From Euglena gracilis (Eukaryota > Euglenida > Euglenophyceae > Euglenales): a stretch of 64,000 nt of DNA. A program made the translations under genes and the position numbers. Each line of letters opens with the position of its first letter. Positions within the stretch are counted from its first letter, which is position 1. The notes below the pieces were generated by a model. It was not told where the DNA came from. It was given only the letters and a program-made list of their open reading frames with translations, and did not search any database. The stretch is taken from positions 19,077,237-19,141,236 of the forward strand of contig CP154957.1 of assembly GCA_039621445.1 (NCBI GenBank). Reading direction: 5' to 3'. Below, piece by piece: positions 11,281-22,296 of the stretch.

Positions 11281-14200
11281 GCGCGCGCGCACACACACAC
11301 GCACACGCACGCACACACGTGCACGCATGTGCATTATGCAAGCGTCCCTTATAGTGGACGTTCTGGAATGCCGTCCCCCCGGTGTGTGTAGTGTCACACC
11401 CAAAGACGCCACCAATACCCCATTGATGTGCGATGGCGGGTTTGAGCTGGATGCAGGGAGTCATTTACACCAAAGGACACTCCATCCCCCCCGGGTTGGG
11501 GGTCCAGCCAGTCAGCAGCCTTTTTCCAGCCAGCAGCCTTTTTTCAGTCCCAGACCCCCCCCTCCCAGCATCTACGAGCTTTATTTATTTTGCTGCAGAC
11601 CGAAAAGTGGCTGGACGGTAATATGTTGGGTTTTTTTTTCGCTTTCGGAGGTGCAAAATGGACCAAAAATGGGCAAAAATATGGGTTGGAAAAAGGCTGG
11701 TTAGGGCATTTTTTTTTGTGGTCAAAACAATTGCCTTTTGTTTTTGCATAATTGGCGGGTTTTTGCCGGTTGGACATTTTGGCAGGTTCAATTTTTTTTG
11801 GGGATCCGGTTCGACCCCCAGTCAGGCCCAGTTCCAGCCGGGGGACCCCTATTGGGGGGGGGGGGGCATTTTTTTTTCCACCAGCCCAATCTTCCAGCCT
11901 CTGAGCTGGACTCCGAGGGGGGGGGGTCCTTAAGCTACGCCCTGGCCGGATTGGTGCTTGGTGATTGATTGGTGCTTAGTGTGTGTTGGGGGGGATAGGA
12001 CGCTCCAGGCACCCATCCAGAAACTACATCGACGCCCCTGGCCTCCCCACAAACCGTGCCCCCCAGGTCCCCACCTTTGAGCGGCGGCGCCGCATGGTCT
12101 GGGAGGAGTTCGGCGGCGCCGCGCCGACCGTGGTCCCCTTCCGCCCGGTGACCCCGGAGCGACCGGTCCCTGTCCCCCTCCAACGGCCGGCGGACACCTT
12201 TGCACCGGTTAGCCCCCTCTCGCGTGGCGACACTTTTTGGGGAGGAAGGTGGAAGGTACTTTTCCGCTCCTGAGTCCTTGAACCCAAAAACTTTTTTTGT
12301 CACGACTGCATTAACACCTCAAAAAAAAGTTGCACGTGGGACCTCATCTGGACCGCGTGCTCTAAGCCATCGTTTGGAGTGGAATGGTGCATGACTTTTC
12401 CGCCATTTTTGTTTTATTTCAGGTTCCTCTTCCCCACGAAGGTGCCCAGACAGTAGCGCCACCCGAGCGACATGGGCCTGTTGGTCCTGCAGAACACACT
12501 TTGCAAGTGGTGAGGGTGCCGCAAGTTCAAAGCAGGCTTTACTTTGGCACACCAGTACGCCCACACAGAGCGAGTCATTAGGAGCGGTCAATAAGGTTGG
12601 GCATGGCATTGAGTCACTTGGCTGTTTGGGATGTTTGCCAAAAGAATCCCACAGAGGCCCAATGCAAATGGACTCAAAATGGATTTTGGCTAGAATTGAA
12701 AAATACCCAAATTTTTCTGGACCGTTTTCAGGCATCTGCCAGTTTCATAAAGAGGCGCCAGGGTATTAAACAACTGACAGACCAACCAGCCCCTCTCCAG
12801 GAAGGCATTTTCGCCAAGACAAGATATTTCTGGGCCACTTTGAGATATCTGCCACTTTTTTTTTGATATCCTTTTTTTTGCGGAAACCAATTTGGACCCC
12901 CCCCCCCCCCCCCCCCCCCGCAACCCAAAATCCCAAAATCCCATTGAAAACACAATGAGCTGAACACACAAACTTTGAGTCAAATATCTGCCCCCCCCCC
13001 CAAGGAAGCCTGACCCAGAGGGTTGAAGTCCCAGTGGAGCGAGTTGTGGAGGGCAGGGGATCTGCCCGCACAACCCTGGCAGATGATGTGGGGTGTGAGG
13101 CCTAAGATGATAACATTGGGGAACATGGAACATTCCTCCTGTTGGGTCAGGTCTGGAATGCAGCAAACCACGAGCACGTGCCAGAGAAACCGGTGCATGT
13201 CACGCAACTTGCGACGGTCTGGTTGTGTTTTGGGGTTTGATGATCCAGGGTTGGGTTATTCTGATTGTTGTTCCGGTGCTTTGCCATGCCACCTAAGTTT
13301 CTCTTCACAAAATTTGCAATTTTTGTTCCAGTGGTTTGTCTTCCACTTTGGGAAATCCCGTGACGGAGAAGGTGGTGACTGTGCCCCAGGTGCAGAGGGT
13401 GGAAGTCCCTGTGGAGCGATTGGTGGAGAAGATTGTGAAGGTTTGCCAATCCCCTGTGAGGTTCAAAAGTGTCCAGAGGAAATCATAAACTGTAAGTTGG
13501 CACAAATATTTATTTCCTGTGAGTGTTTTCCCCTTCAGAATTGAAGGGTTGCTAACAGGTTTGAATTGGGATGCCGCAGCGGTTGTTTAATCTCATGAAC
13601 ATCGCTGCCTGCACGCCAATTTCCTGCCAGGGAGAGCAAGGTCGGATTGATGTCTGGGTTGAGACACAATCTCAGTTCTCATTGGTCCAGGTGCCAGAAG
13701 TCCGCATTGTGGAGGTGCCTGTGGATCGGGTGATCGAGAGACGTGTGGAGGTTCCAGTCGACCGTGTGGTGGAACGCGTGGTCAAGGTGCCGGAGGTGAC
13801 CACTGTGGAGGTGCCCGTGGAGACAATCAAGGAGAAAATTGTCACGGTGTGGCCCCCTCTAATAAATTTGTAGTGCACTATTACTTGCACGCAGTGCCCA
13901 ATTGAGTGTCCCCTTCTGTACCGCCAAAACCATTCACATTTTCTGGTGCTTCCCCAATATTTGTACAGTGCCCTCGCTTGCACAATAATGTTCAAACACC
14001 TCAACCTCCAACCTTTCCCCCCAATAGCGAACCCCATGCTCTTTGTTTATGTTGATGTTGTATTTTTCCTGAATGCTGCACAAAAATGTCCCATTTCACA
14101 ACCCATCCACCGCCCAGGTTCCAGTTCAAAGGACGATAGAGGTGCCCATTGAGAAGTTCGTTGAACGCATTGTCAAGGTTTGTGGCAATGAGCCGACCGA

Positions 14201-17200
14201 ATTGACCATGGAATGCATTGACTGCTTTTTTTTGCTTACTGGTAACTTTCCCTTCCTCATTTTGTGTGCTGTTGATCTGTTCTCTCTCATCAGATCCCGG
14301 AGGTGAGAACGGTTGAAATCCCTGTGGAGAGGATCATCGAAAAGATTGTCCAGGTGTGGAACAGGGTCCTAACCGGCTGCAAGGTTTTGTAAGTTGCCTA
14401 TTCGTTTGCCAAACACGCTTCTCTTTAAGGACCCGGGGGGGGGGTGGACCCCGGCTGGACCTGAGCCGGGCTTGGCTGGGCCAAAATCAGGCAATTGCCT
14501 GAAAAATGACTTGCAAAACACAGTTTTGAAAAAATGAACATCTGACAAACCCAAAAACGTCCAAAAACACCTGCAGCAGCCCCCCCTCTCGGGGGTCTGC
14601 AAAACCTTAAGCAGATGTGTGGTGCCAAAGCAGAATCCCTCAATAATTTGAAGTAGTTTGAGGTCAGCTTGAGTGCATTTTTTATGAAGGGACTGCCTAC
14701 CCTGATAGTGATTCGATATCTCAATTATTTCTCCTCCCGATTTGGTTTTGATTCAGCAGGAGTGCAGAGCACTTCAATTGTCATTGCATTTCATTTTCAG
14801 CTCACTTTGAGTTCTTTTCATCTGCCAGGTTCTGTATTTCCCCACAGGTACCAATTGAAAAGATTGTTGAAGTTCCAGTGGACAGGATCATTGAGAGGGT
14901 GATTGAGGTCCCCGTCACAAAAGTCGTCGAGAAGGTCATTGAGGTATGGATAGCTGGAAGGTACAAGTAAAATATTTCCATCCTTGTGTTTTCCATTCTC
15001 GTTTTTAAATTTCAGTTTGAGTATCACATTTCATCCCAGCATTTGTGTTATCTTTGCCCGTTTTGTCAAATCCATTTTATGTGTGTTTTTTTTTCAAGGA
15101 GTGAGATTGAGGTCAGTAAAGATCAACAAAACACATTGCACTGTTGAATTGGGCGTCCTTTTGCAGGTCCCTGTCGACAGAGTGGTGGAAGTGCCCGTGG
15201 AAAAGATTGTGGAGAAGTTTGTCGAGGTTGAGGTTTTGGTGGAGAGGATCGTCGAAAGGCTGGTGTGTGTGTGTGTGTATGTGTGTGTGTGTGTGTGTGC
15301 ATGTGTGTGTGCATGCATGTGCATGGACGTGTGTGAGACGAGCTGGGCTGTTGTGTTGGAGTCTTTGCATTGAGATTTTGAAGAATTTTTGTGGTTGGCA
15401 GCAGGCCGGTTCACGCCGACCTCCTCTTTCCCCAGGTGGAAGTTGAGGTCCCCAAAGAGAAAATCATCGAGCGAATCATTGAAGTCCCTGTCGAAAGGGT
15501 GATTGAGAAGGTGGTTGAGGTGCATTCCATCCTGCGTGTGAAGCTTAGCGTTGTTTAGAGTCCGAAAAAAACAACAGCAAAGGATTCTCCTCTCTGTTGT
15601 CACCTCCCTTTTACCCAACCTGGGTGTGTTGAACACAAAGTCAGAGTTTGCTGTTGTTTTTCAAAGGTCCTTTTTTCACACCGTTCTCCACCCCTGAAAG
15701 TCTCCAGCACACTGTTTCCAGCTTCTTGAAAATTGACCTTTTTTCAAAAAAGTCTGGGTGTGACGATTGGCTGGTGGGCACTCCTTCCCCCAGGCTACAA
15801 AATTAATCTATGAGAGCTCCTGCTGATGGGGTGGATAAAAACATTTTCTTGCTTGCAGTGCACAGAAGCATGGATAACAGTTGATTTCCTGTTGATATCA
15901 GAAAGAATCCCGAGTTGCCCACAGAAGTTACAGCGTCACCCTCTCCCCCCCCCTGGATTCCCCCCACTATTTTTGGCCAATTTTTGGAATCCTAGCTGGC
16001 ACCCTCCAAAAAACAGCTGAAGACCCCCCCCCATCTGCGAGCCCGAAATGTCATGAATGGCACGCTGTTGCCATTCCTTGCTTCCTTCAAAACTCGCAGT
16101 TTCAGTGCCAAAGTATGAGTAAATTTGGCAGAGGAACCATAAATGGTTATGGGCACCATCCACCTTCTGCTCCCATCACTTGAGAATCCAATTTTTGTAT
16201 TTGCATGCATTTTCTCATGTGATGTTGACAATTTCAAAGGTAATCCTCTTTCAGGAGGCCAAAATCTGCAACCCAAAAACCCACCGACTATCCCCCCTCA
16301 AATTTCAGGAATTTTGTCTGCCCAAGGGAGGGGGGAATTGATCGAGGTGACGCTGTATAAATCGTGCAATGAAGCGGAATTTCGTGCACTGACCAGGTGA
16401 AATAGAAAGAAAATGTATGGGTTTAAACCATAGAATGCTAATGATCGCCAATCGCGCTGTACTCTCAAGTTTCGATACTTGCTGTTTTTAAAGCGCGAGA
16501 AGCCTCCGTTCTCCCCTTTTTCCACTCCGAGCAGAAATTTGTCTGGCACTTTTGTTTCTGAATCCAGAGCTCTGGTTTTGCGTTCTGGACAGGTGTATGT
16601 CCCGGTGGAGAGGGTGGTGGAGGTCGAAAGAATCGTTGAGGTCCCAGTCGAGAGGATCGTTGAGCGCATTGTGGAGGTGTGGTAGTTCGTGAAATGTCAT
16701 AGATGTTGAATACATGGGTGAGTCCATTCCCTCACCCTCCCCTCCTTCAACCACCAGATTCCCTGTACTACCCCCGCTAAATCTAGTCACTCGATTCCTG
16801 AATTTTCAGGGTTGCGTGAAAGTTGAAGCCGCTTTATGGTGACACTGTCGGAAAACCCAACAAATCCAGAATTGAAAAAAAGATCTTTTTTTGCAAGCCA
16901 TATTTCGAGCACAAAATCCATTTGCCTCTTCTTTTTTTGTCAAAGTTTATCAAGTAATATGTCATTATAATATATATATATATATTATCATTATATTGTA
17001 GAATAAATATTATTATTATATTATATCAACCCCCCAAATAGTATTGCACCCGCAGCTCTATTGGACGGCCGCCTCCGGTGGGGGGTGCAGCACTATTTGG
17101 ACCCGCATCACTATTGGACTGGGTGCCTCTTAGTCCCGGCCTATCACCACAGGCACCCTTTTTGTCTGCTCGATGTCCTTCTCTGAGGCTAGTGAGGTCG

Positions 17201-20200
17201 TGTGGTTCATCTTCGGACGACTTCTGTGAGTTGCTCGGGTGGGAATTTGCCCCCTTTCCCCTCTCTGCTGACTAAAAAAGGTGCCTGTAGTAGGCTGCAC
17301 CAGCTTCTACGCATTTCACATTGCTGTGATTTGGGGGGGGTGCAGCACTATTGGACGCTCGCTTCATCCGGCAGGGGGTGCAGCACTATTTGGACCCGCA
17401 GCTCTATTGGCCCCGCAGCACTATTAGGGGGGGGTTATATTATATATAATATAATATATGTAATATGTATATATGTATAATATATACACATATAATATAA
17501 TATATACACATATAATTTCTCATATCAAAGCGTTAAGTTTGTCTTTCAATTGGCATGAGCAGGGTTTGTTGGAGGCTTTCTTTAGGTTCCTTCCATGTTT
17601 CCAACAAAGTATTATGTCCTTGCCCTGAAGAAGGCAGGAAACAACTTTTTTCAAAGGTCGAGTGTGGAAAGTGGAGGAAGGGCGTGCGAATGAGGAAGGA
17701 ATTGTCGAAGAAGTAGTGTGCGAAACGAAGAAGTAGTGTGCGAATGCGGAGGAATTGTCAAGCGGAGGCCACAATGCCAGCGAGAGATGGGCTGAATTTC
17801 AGGGCCGTTTGGGCTTCCTCGTCAGGTTCCCTACTCCGAAGACCTTGCAGGGGCTCAGGTGTGTGTCGCTGTTTTTTTTTTGAAGGCCCAAATCCCAGGT
17901 GATGGCGCAGTAAAGTTTTTTGCTATGCAGCTGGTTGTCACGGTGCGTTCAATGCGTGTTGCTTTTTCTTTTGCAGGTGCCATCAGAACAGATGGCAGAG
18001 AAAGGATCAGAGGTCTGCATTCCTGTGTCGCCTTGCTTGTCTTTTATTGGTGCGACCTTCGGAGAGAACGTCGGTTCCAGTGAGGGGGTTTGACTGTCAC
18101 CTCCTGCGGAGTGGGAAGTGAAACAGAAGGATCCAAACTGCTGACCACTAACCTGCTCCTCCCATCCCCCGAGGCAGAACCAAAGCGTCATGAGGATGGA
18201 TTTCCCACAGAGAGCGTGTCATTCTGTTTGGAATTTGAACACAAAAGGGTTTGCGTCCGACCAATGCCAATCGTCCCAGCAGGCAGCATCTGAGCATGGA
18301 CTTTAAAAAGGCACGCAAAAGATGCAGATAAAAACAGAAAAAATGGATTTGGGGGGGGGCACAACATGGACCCTCGAAAAACGTGACACAAAGGAACATA
18401 AAAATAACCCAAATAAATGTTAAACAAAAGCTAGTTGGGTGTGAATTCCATCCGGAGCTCCCTGAGATGAACACTTTTCTGGATTAGAAATCTCATTCAT
18501 GTCCTCTGGGAAACATCTTGCTGATAAGATTTTGGGAACATACTGATTCTGAAAAGACACAATTTCTTCGTTGAATGAATTCAAAAATGACAAACGTTTG
18601 ACCAGAGTTTGGTCTCAGGGGGAAAATAGGGTCCAAAGCATGGAATTTTTCAAAGTGGAAAATATTTCCCACCAATAATCGCAGAATCACTGGGGGAAAC
18701 CAACAAAAGAGTGGAAAATGCAAATTTAAAAATCGAAAATTAAACACAGGGAAAATCGCAGAAATGAAACGCTTTTGTGTCCCCAACCCTGATGCCATTG
18801 CCATTCCTATTCATTTTTTTTCTGCCACGAGGTTTGTCATGAATGCAAATCCAATGAATAAATGCAAATAGTTTCAAAAGACAAATTTTGATTTCAAAAA
18901 ACAAACAAATAATCTTCATTCTATTGAGATTCCCCGAAAATTGCAAACAAACGTTCTCTGCCCACTTCAGAATTCAGTTCATCCTCGCGCTTTAGGAAGC
19001 CACCCGCTCCGCCCAAGCACAGAGTGGATCTCACCCTGTGAGCCACGTCTCGTCTGAGGTGTGTGTCGCCTGCTCAAACTGCAGGGCATGTCTTCTGTGT
19101 GTGGAGTGTGCTCCTTCTCTTTCGGTGGAACAGTCTCTGTTAAGTTGAATTGCAGTGTATCCATTTATATTTGGAGTATATCCATTTTATATGCCCTATG
19201 CCAGGCATGACAATGCGGCAGCCATTCCTGCGCTTCCTCGTGCCGTGATGTTCGGAAATCTTTTTTGTATTGTTTTTCTGATGTTGGCCGCAACACCCAC
19301 ATTTCGGGCTCCCCGTCCCCCCCCCCCCGCCGCCGGGTACGTACCCGTACCCCCCTCTGCCCGCCGCCCCGCCCCACTCCCCGCAGGTGTCGTCCAGCGC
19401 ACTGCCCCCGGTGGGGTCCATCTCCAGCTGGATGCCCGGCAGCAGCTACGCCTCTACCCAGCCCTCGCAGAGCGTCGCCTCCTCCGCCCAGAGTGCCGGG
19501 GCTGTGGGTGTGGCCCCCGCTCCGCCTTTCATATATTTTTGGGGGCCCCAGACGTTGCCCGTTGCCCCAGACGCAAGGACCCCCGACACCATCGCCCGTC
19601 ACATGGCCGCTGTCTCAAATTTTCTCATCTTCTGTTCGATTTCGACGGCGTTCTCTTCTATCTGGACGCATCCCACCATCAGGGATAGATGGGAAACCCT
19701 TCGTTTTCGAGGGAGGTGATTGGGGAGGGTCCGGAACCCCCCCCCCCCCCAACTCCTGGGCGGGGTCCGGTGGTAGGGGAGGGGGACCAGACCTGGACCC
19801 CTCACCCTCCCCTCCTTGGCCAGTTCCAAAAAGTAGCAAAAATTTTTCTTCCAGCGCTGTGTGCTGGAGAATGAGCAAAATAAAACCCTTTCCCTCACTT
19901 TTGAGTATATTGCACCTTTTTTTTTTTTAATATTTTGGTGTTTTCCGCATAAAAAAAAGTTCAAAAAACTCGGAAAATGAGCATTTTTTGTTATTTTCAA
20001 AGAAAAATGAGGGGTTTTTGAGAAAGCCAGGCCTTTGCCAGTCGATAAAACCAAAAATTTTCCCTAGCCCCTTCAGTTTCGAGGTAGGAGAGGGGGGGGT
20101 TTGACCCCCCCTCTGTGTGCGGAGGGGAGGGTTTGCCCCCCTCAAAGCTTCCCATCTATCCCTGCCCACCATCCAGACGTGTCCACCACGTGGGGTCCTT

Positions 20201-21283
20201 CCGGATACCGACCTGCGGCTGCCCGCAGTGGTCCCAGCCTGGCAGGTATTTCAACTGCCCCCCCCCCCCGCGCGGTGTGTGGGAATTTCCAATGCTCTAC
20301 ACCCCAATGGAACAGACAGATGTTACAAGTTCAAGGACATGAACTTAGGCCACAAAAATTTAATTTTCTCACCCCCCCCCAAATTAAACGCGTCTACAAT
20401 TCGGTCACATCGCGGAAAACCTTGGGGGCTTCTATTTGGGTTCCCCTGTTTTGCCTCGGCCAAAGAGGGGCATTGGCCGGTCCGGGATCGAACAGAGAAA
20501 AAAAATTAAAAAAGTCGAAATTTTGTCTTTTGGTGTGTTGGGTGGATGAGCAATGGTCCAAGGATGCCACAGGTCAATTTTTTTTCTCCGAAGTGCACCT
20601 GTTTTCAGCTAGATATGGCGAGGTTTTCTCCATTCTTTGGCCTATTTCGGTCGAATGCAGGGGGGGGGGGGGGACTGTTGTTTTGATTTTTGGCGGAAAC
20701 GCAAGGGGTGGCTTCCATTTGGTGTTGTTATTGGTTATATTTGGTTGTTATTGGCTTTGGGGGGGGGGTTGCAAGTTGCAAAATTACCAGGAATCAGGAG
20801 CTTTTTTTGCCTTCCCAGGGGCTTCAACGAGGTACATGGGCAATCCGATGGTTTTTCTGTCAAACTGACATTTTTCTTGCGACATCCACTTTTCCTCGAA
20901 GCGCACTAATTTCCGCATTTTTTTTCACCTTATATTTTGTCCCCATTTCTTCTTTGCTATTTTGTAAGCATCGAGATTTGATGGTTGTGTGTAAATGTGA
21001 ATGTGTTTTTGGATTATCTGCGATCATTCAAAATGTATAAAATTAAACCTAGATAACGTTGCGAAAATTTTCTGCTTCCCTTGTCTGTCAGGACTTCAGT
21101 TTCTCAATGAGTTTGCTCACACCTGAAGACGAAGCAGCAGGGGTGGCTTTCCTTCGTGTGCCTTCAGGCTACGTGCCATCTGCCGGAGCCCGTTCAGAGC
21201 CACCCGGAACTGCCGCTGGGGTGGTGGATTTCCGCCAGTACAGCGCGCAGCTGGCCCCCGAAGCAGAACAGCAGCGATTCTGA
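6180..21283 (+). CDS. Alveolin (IMC/alveolar-sac cytoskeletal protein), multi-exon
   Basis: Alveolins are filament-forming proteins that line the flattened alveolar sacs under the plasma membrane. The family is defined by a central domain rich in valine-proline and charged repeats (EKIVEVP and relatives), and exons here encode exactly that. Placed exons: 6180-6349, 9285-9392, 10265-10315, about 10936-11037, 12067-12207, 12423-12509, 13019-13092, 13332-13440, 13691-13846, 14118-14177, 14294-14353, 14848-14943, 15167-15262, 15436-15519, 16593-16676, 17826-17858, 17977-18012, 19387-19507, 20177-20245 and 21129-21283 (stop TGA at 21281-21283). Acceptors are mostly CAG after a T-rich tract and donors mostly GTRNGN. 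Phases join cleanly from 12067 to 18012, and again from 19387 to the stop. The start-codon exon is missing, and at least one small exon on each side of 10936-11037 is implied by phase. Family assignment is firm; the full model is not. Confidence 0.85.
8536..9008. repeat. (TTTCCGCAA)n minisatellite in two blocks
   Basis: Blocks at about 8536-8640 and 8943-9008 consist of 9- to 11-base units TTTCCGCAA with one or two extra T or C. Both blocks sit beside GATATC-containing sequence (TTGATATCCGC and CCGATATCAATT). The spurious minus-strand open frames over the first block read KIAENCGKLRK-type repeats. Confidence 0.85.
9285..10315 (+). CDS. Alveolin exons leading into the repeat domain (9285-9392 and 10265-10315)
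   Basis: Exon 9285-9392 (108 bases, phase 0-0) follows GGCTGCAG and precedes GTGTGCC. It reads LVEIQQVEPPVAG to QPTHREYVEM. Exon 10265-10315 (51 bases, phase 0-0) follows ATCTCCCAG, precedes GTAAAT and reads VPVEVSVQEEIIQDIIE, the first clear alveolin-type V-P-V-E segment. The intron between them contains one copy of a roughly 330-bp dispersed repeat at about 9490-9830. Confidence 0.6.
10936..11037 (+). CDS. Alveolin charged-linker exon (probable)
   Basis: After the acceptor GATCCAG the frame reads SLLAQYVTKNEEERRLKPEE and continues PATLETPLGP, before a possible donor GTTTGAT. The acidic/basic composition fits a linker next to the repeat domain. Its phases (2 in, 1 out) do not match the flanking phase-0 exons, so additional small exons must lie between 10315 and 10936 and between 11037 and 12067, or the boundaries are different. 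Confidence 0.4.
11128..11325. repeat. Compound (CCCA)n / (CA)n / (GC)n microsatellite
   Basis: CCCA units at 11128-11160 pass through CACACCCATCC variants into a pure CA run, then GCGCGC and ACGC units to about 11325. It lies in an alveolin intron. The His-Thr and Val-Cys open frames on either strand are artefacts of the repeat. Confidence 0.9.
12067..12509 (+). CDS. Alveolin exons 12067-12207 and 12423-12509
   Basis: The first exon is strikingly GC-rich: after GTGCCCCCCAG it reads VPTFERRRRMVWEEFGG, then a proline-rich tract (PFRPVTPERPVPVPLQRP), ending before GTTAGC. It is 141 bases, phase 0-0. The second follows TTTATTTCAG and reads VPLPHEGAQTVAPPERHGP to HTLQV before GTGAGG; it is 87 bases, phase 0-0. 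It continues directly into RVEVPVERVVE of the next exon, which supports both splice sites. Confidence 0.65.
13019..16676 (+). CDS. Alveolin repeat domain, ten exons
   Basis: Exons 13019-13092, 13332-13440, 13691-13846, 14118-14177, 14294-14353, 14848-14943, 15167-15262, 15436-15519 and 16593-16676 encode the core domain. Examples are VPEVRIVEVPVDRVIER, VPIEKIVEVPVDRII, VPVDRVVEVPVEKIVEKF and VPVERVVEVERIVEV. Residues alternate V-P-V/I with D/E-R/K-I/V-V-E, as in the alveolin domain of apicomplexan IMC1 and dinoflagellate ALV proteins. Except for the joint between 13092 and 13332 (a split GG/T glycine codon), every exon starts with a valine or isoleucine codon and ends on a whole codon. Lengths are 60, 60, 84, 84, 96, 96 and 156 bases. 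The count of ten in the call includes 10265-10315 as an outlying member. Confidence 0.85.
15263..15335. repeat. (GT)n microsatellite just after an alveolin donor site
   Basis: The donor of exon 15167-15262 (CTG|GTGTGTGT) is the first unit of a GT/GCAT run extending to about 15335. Several equivalent GT donors are therefore available at this exon end. Confidence 0.8.
16965..17520. repeat. AT-rich tracts and CAGCACTATTTGG repeats in an alveolin intron
   Basis: (AT)n-like tracts at about 16965-17030 and 17435-17520 flank a segment in which GCAGCACTATT, GGACCCGCA and CTCTATTGG recur (about 17036-17130 and 17330-17430). Between them the sequence is unremarkable. No exon is supported between 16676 and 17826. 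Confidence 0.7.
17826..18012 (+). CDS. Alveolin post-repeat mini-exons
   Basis: Two short phase 0-0 exons: 17826-17858 (VPYSEDLAGAQ, after CTCGTCAG, before GTGTGT) and 17977-18012 (VPSEQMAEKGSE, after TTTTGCAG). The second is followed by GTCTGC, a weak donor. If it is not spliced, the frame runs on to a stop at 18091-18093, which would give an alternative shorter C-terminus. Both keep the VP start seen in the repeat exons. Confidence 0.55.
18100..19386. other. Alveolin intron, no other gene seen
   Basis: Between the mini-exon at 18012 and exon 19387 the sequence has only short unrelated open frames on both strands. None carries a recognisable domain. Confidence 0.5.
19387..20245 (+). CDS. 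Alveolin C-terminal exons 19387-19507 and 20177-20245
   Basis: Exon 19387-19507 is GC-rich, follows CCCCGCAG and reads VSSSALPPVGSISSWMPGSS, then an ASTQPSQSVASS tract, ending one base into a codon before GTGTGG. Exon 20177-20245 follows ACCATCCAG, completes that codon as aspartate and reads VSTTWGPSGYRPAAARSGPS, again ending one base into a codon before GTATTT. The Ser/Gly/Ala-rich tail with aromatic GY motifs is typical of the variable alveolin C-terminus. The phase match supports the joint. Confidence 0.6.
21129..21283 (+). CDS. Alveolin terminal exon
   Basis: The frame ends EAEQQRF followed by TGA. It reads VAFLRVPSGYVPSAGARSEP, echoing the PSGYRPAAARSGP of the previous exon, so the two belong together. 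Acceptor choice is uncertain. CAG at 21089-21091 gives an exon from 21092 that is in phase 0. AAG at 21126-21128 gives 21129, which matches the phase left by exon 20177-20245. I prefer 21129 for that reason. Confidence 0.6.
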
Positions 21284-21409
21284 TCCGCAAAGTTTGGGAG
21301 GTGTGCCGTGGACATGTTGAGTGTACAGCAAAAGAAACGGCCTTTATTCAGCACGTGACGTTTTGTACAAACATTTTTTTGGAGACCGAAGTTCCCCACA
21401 TGCACGTAA

Positions 21410-21414
21410 CACAT

Positions 21415-21512
<98 letters not shown>

Positions 21513-21527
21513 GCACGCACACACGCA

Positions 21528-21621
<94 letters not shown>

Positions 21622-21787
21622 CACTCATTCACTCACTCACTCACTAACTCACTCACTCACTCACTCACTCACTCACTCACTCACTCACTCACTCACACGC
21701 ACACACGCACGCACGCACGCGCGCACGCACGCACGCACACACGCACACAGACACATTCGCACAATACACAACACACACAACACACAC

Positions 21788-21820
<33 letters not shown>
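21410..21820. repeat. Compound (CA)n/(GCAC)n/(TCAC)n microsatellite
   Basis: Starting about 130 bases after the alveolin stop, CA units dominate 21418-21508, GCAC units 21508-21545, CA again to 21612, TCAC units 21612-21695, then GCAC/CA mixtures to 21820. It is followed by a TTTC-rich tract near 21940-21980. Confidence 0.9.
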
Positions 21821-22296
21821 TTTCAGGGCCGCACGAATCATTAATCACTGCATCTGGTGCTGTTCCAATTAACCTTTGTTTTATTTCGTTTTGCAACCCA
21901 GCGACCGGTTCCCTGCTTGTGAGTTTCACTGGAAGCTGCTTTCTTTCTTTCTTTCCTTCTTTGTTTCTTTCTTTCTTTTGGTTGGACAAATGACGTGTGA
22001 TGGCAGACAAGAGGGGACCGTTGTCCAAACCACTGTCCAGTTGTCACCTTTTCCCCATGCCCCAAGGATGTGTGAAACATCATCTCTCTCCGACCTAAGT
22101 TGGCCGTTCGGTGCCGCAAGGGCGTTGTTCAGGGTTTGACCTTGGAACGTTTTGGCCCAAGGGGCAAGGGGCTGGCGGTTCCATTTTTTTTTGACTTTGG
22201 GGGGGGGTACTCAGAGGGGGTGTGCACATTCGGCCAGGCCCAAAGCCCGGTCCACCGGCCTTTTCTTCTGATGGCGGATGATGTTTTTCTTCAATC

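Larger units (their letters stand above)
9490..11860 (+). repeat. Two diverged copies of a roughly 330-bp dispersed repeat (9490-9830 and 11490-11860)
   Basis: Both copies run in the same order: CCAGCC...CAGCCTTTTTCCAG, a CCTCCCCCGTCGACGA or CCTCCCAGCATCTACGA variant, CTTTATTTATTTTGC, GGGCAAAA, GGGC or GGTTGGAAAA, TTTTTTTTGCATAATTG, GGTTTTTTG, and GGTTCGACCCC or GGGGTTCGAAA at the end. They lie in different introns of the alveolin gene. No open frame or clear terminal inverted repeat is seen, so the element type is unknown. Confidence 0.65.

Noticed and set aside
13019-16676. Articulin of euglenoids or a generic coiled coil
   Set aside because: Articulins use VPVP-rich repeats too, but the E/D-R/K-I/V-V-E pattern with variable head and tail fits alveolins better; a coiled coil is unlikely with proline every 8-12 residues.
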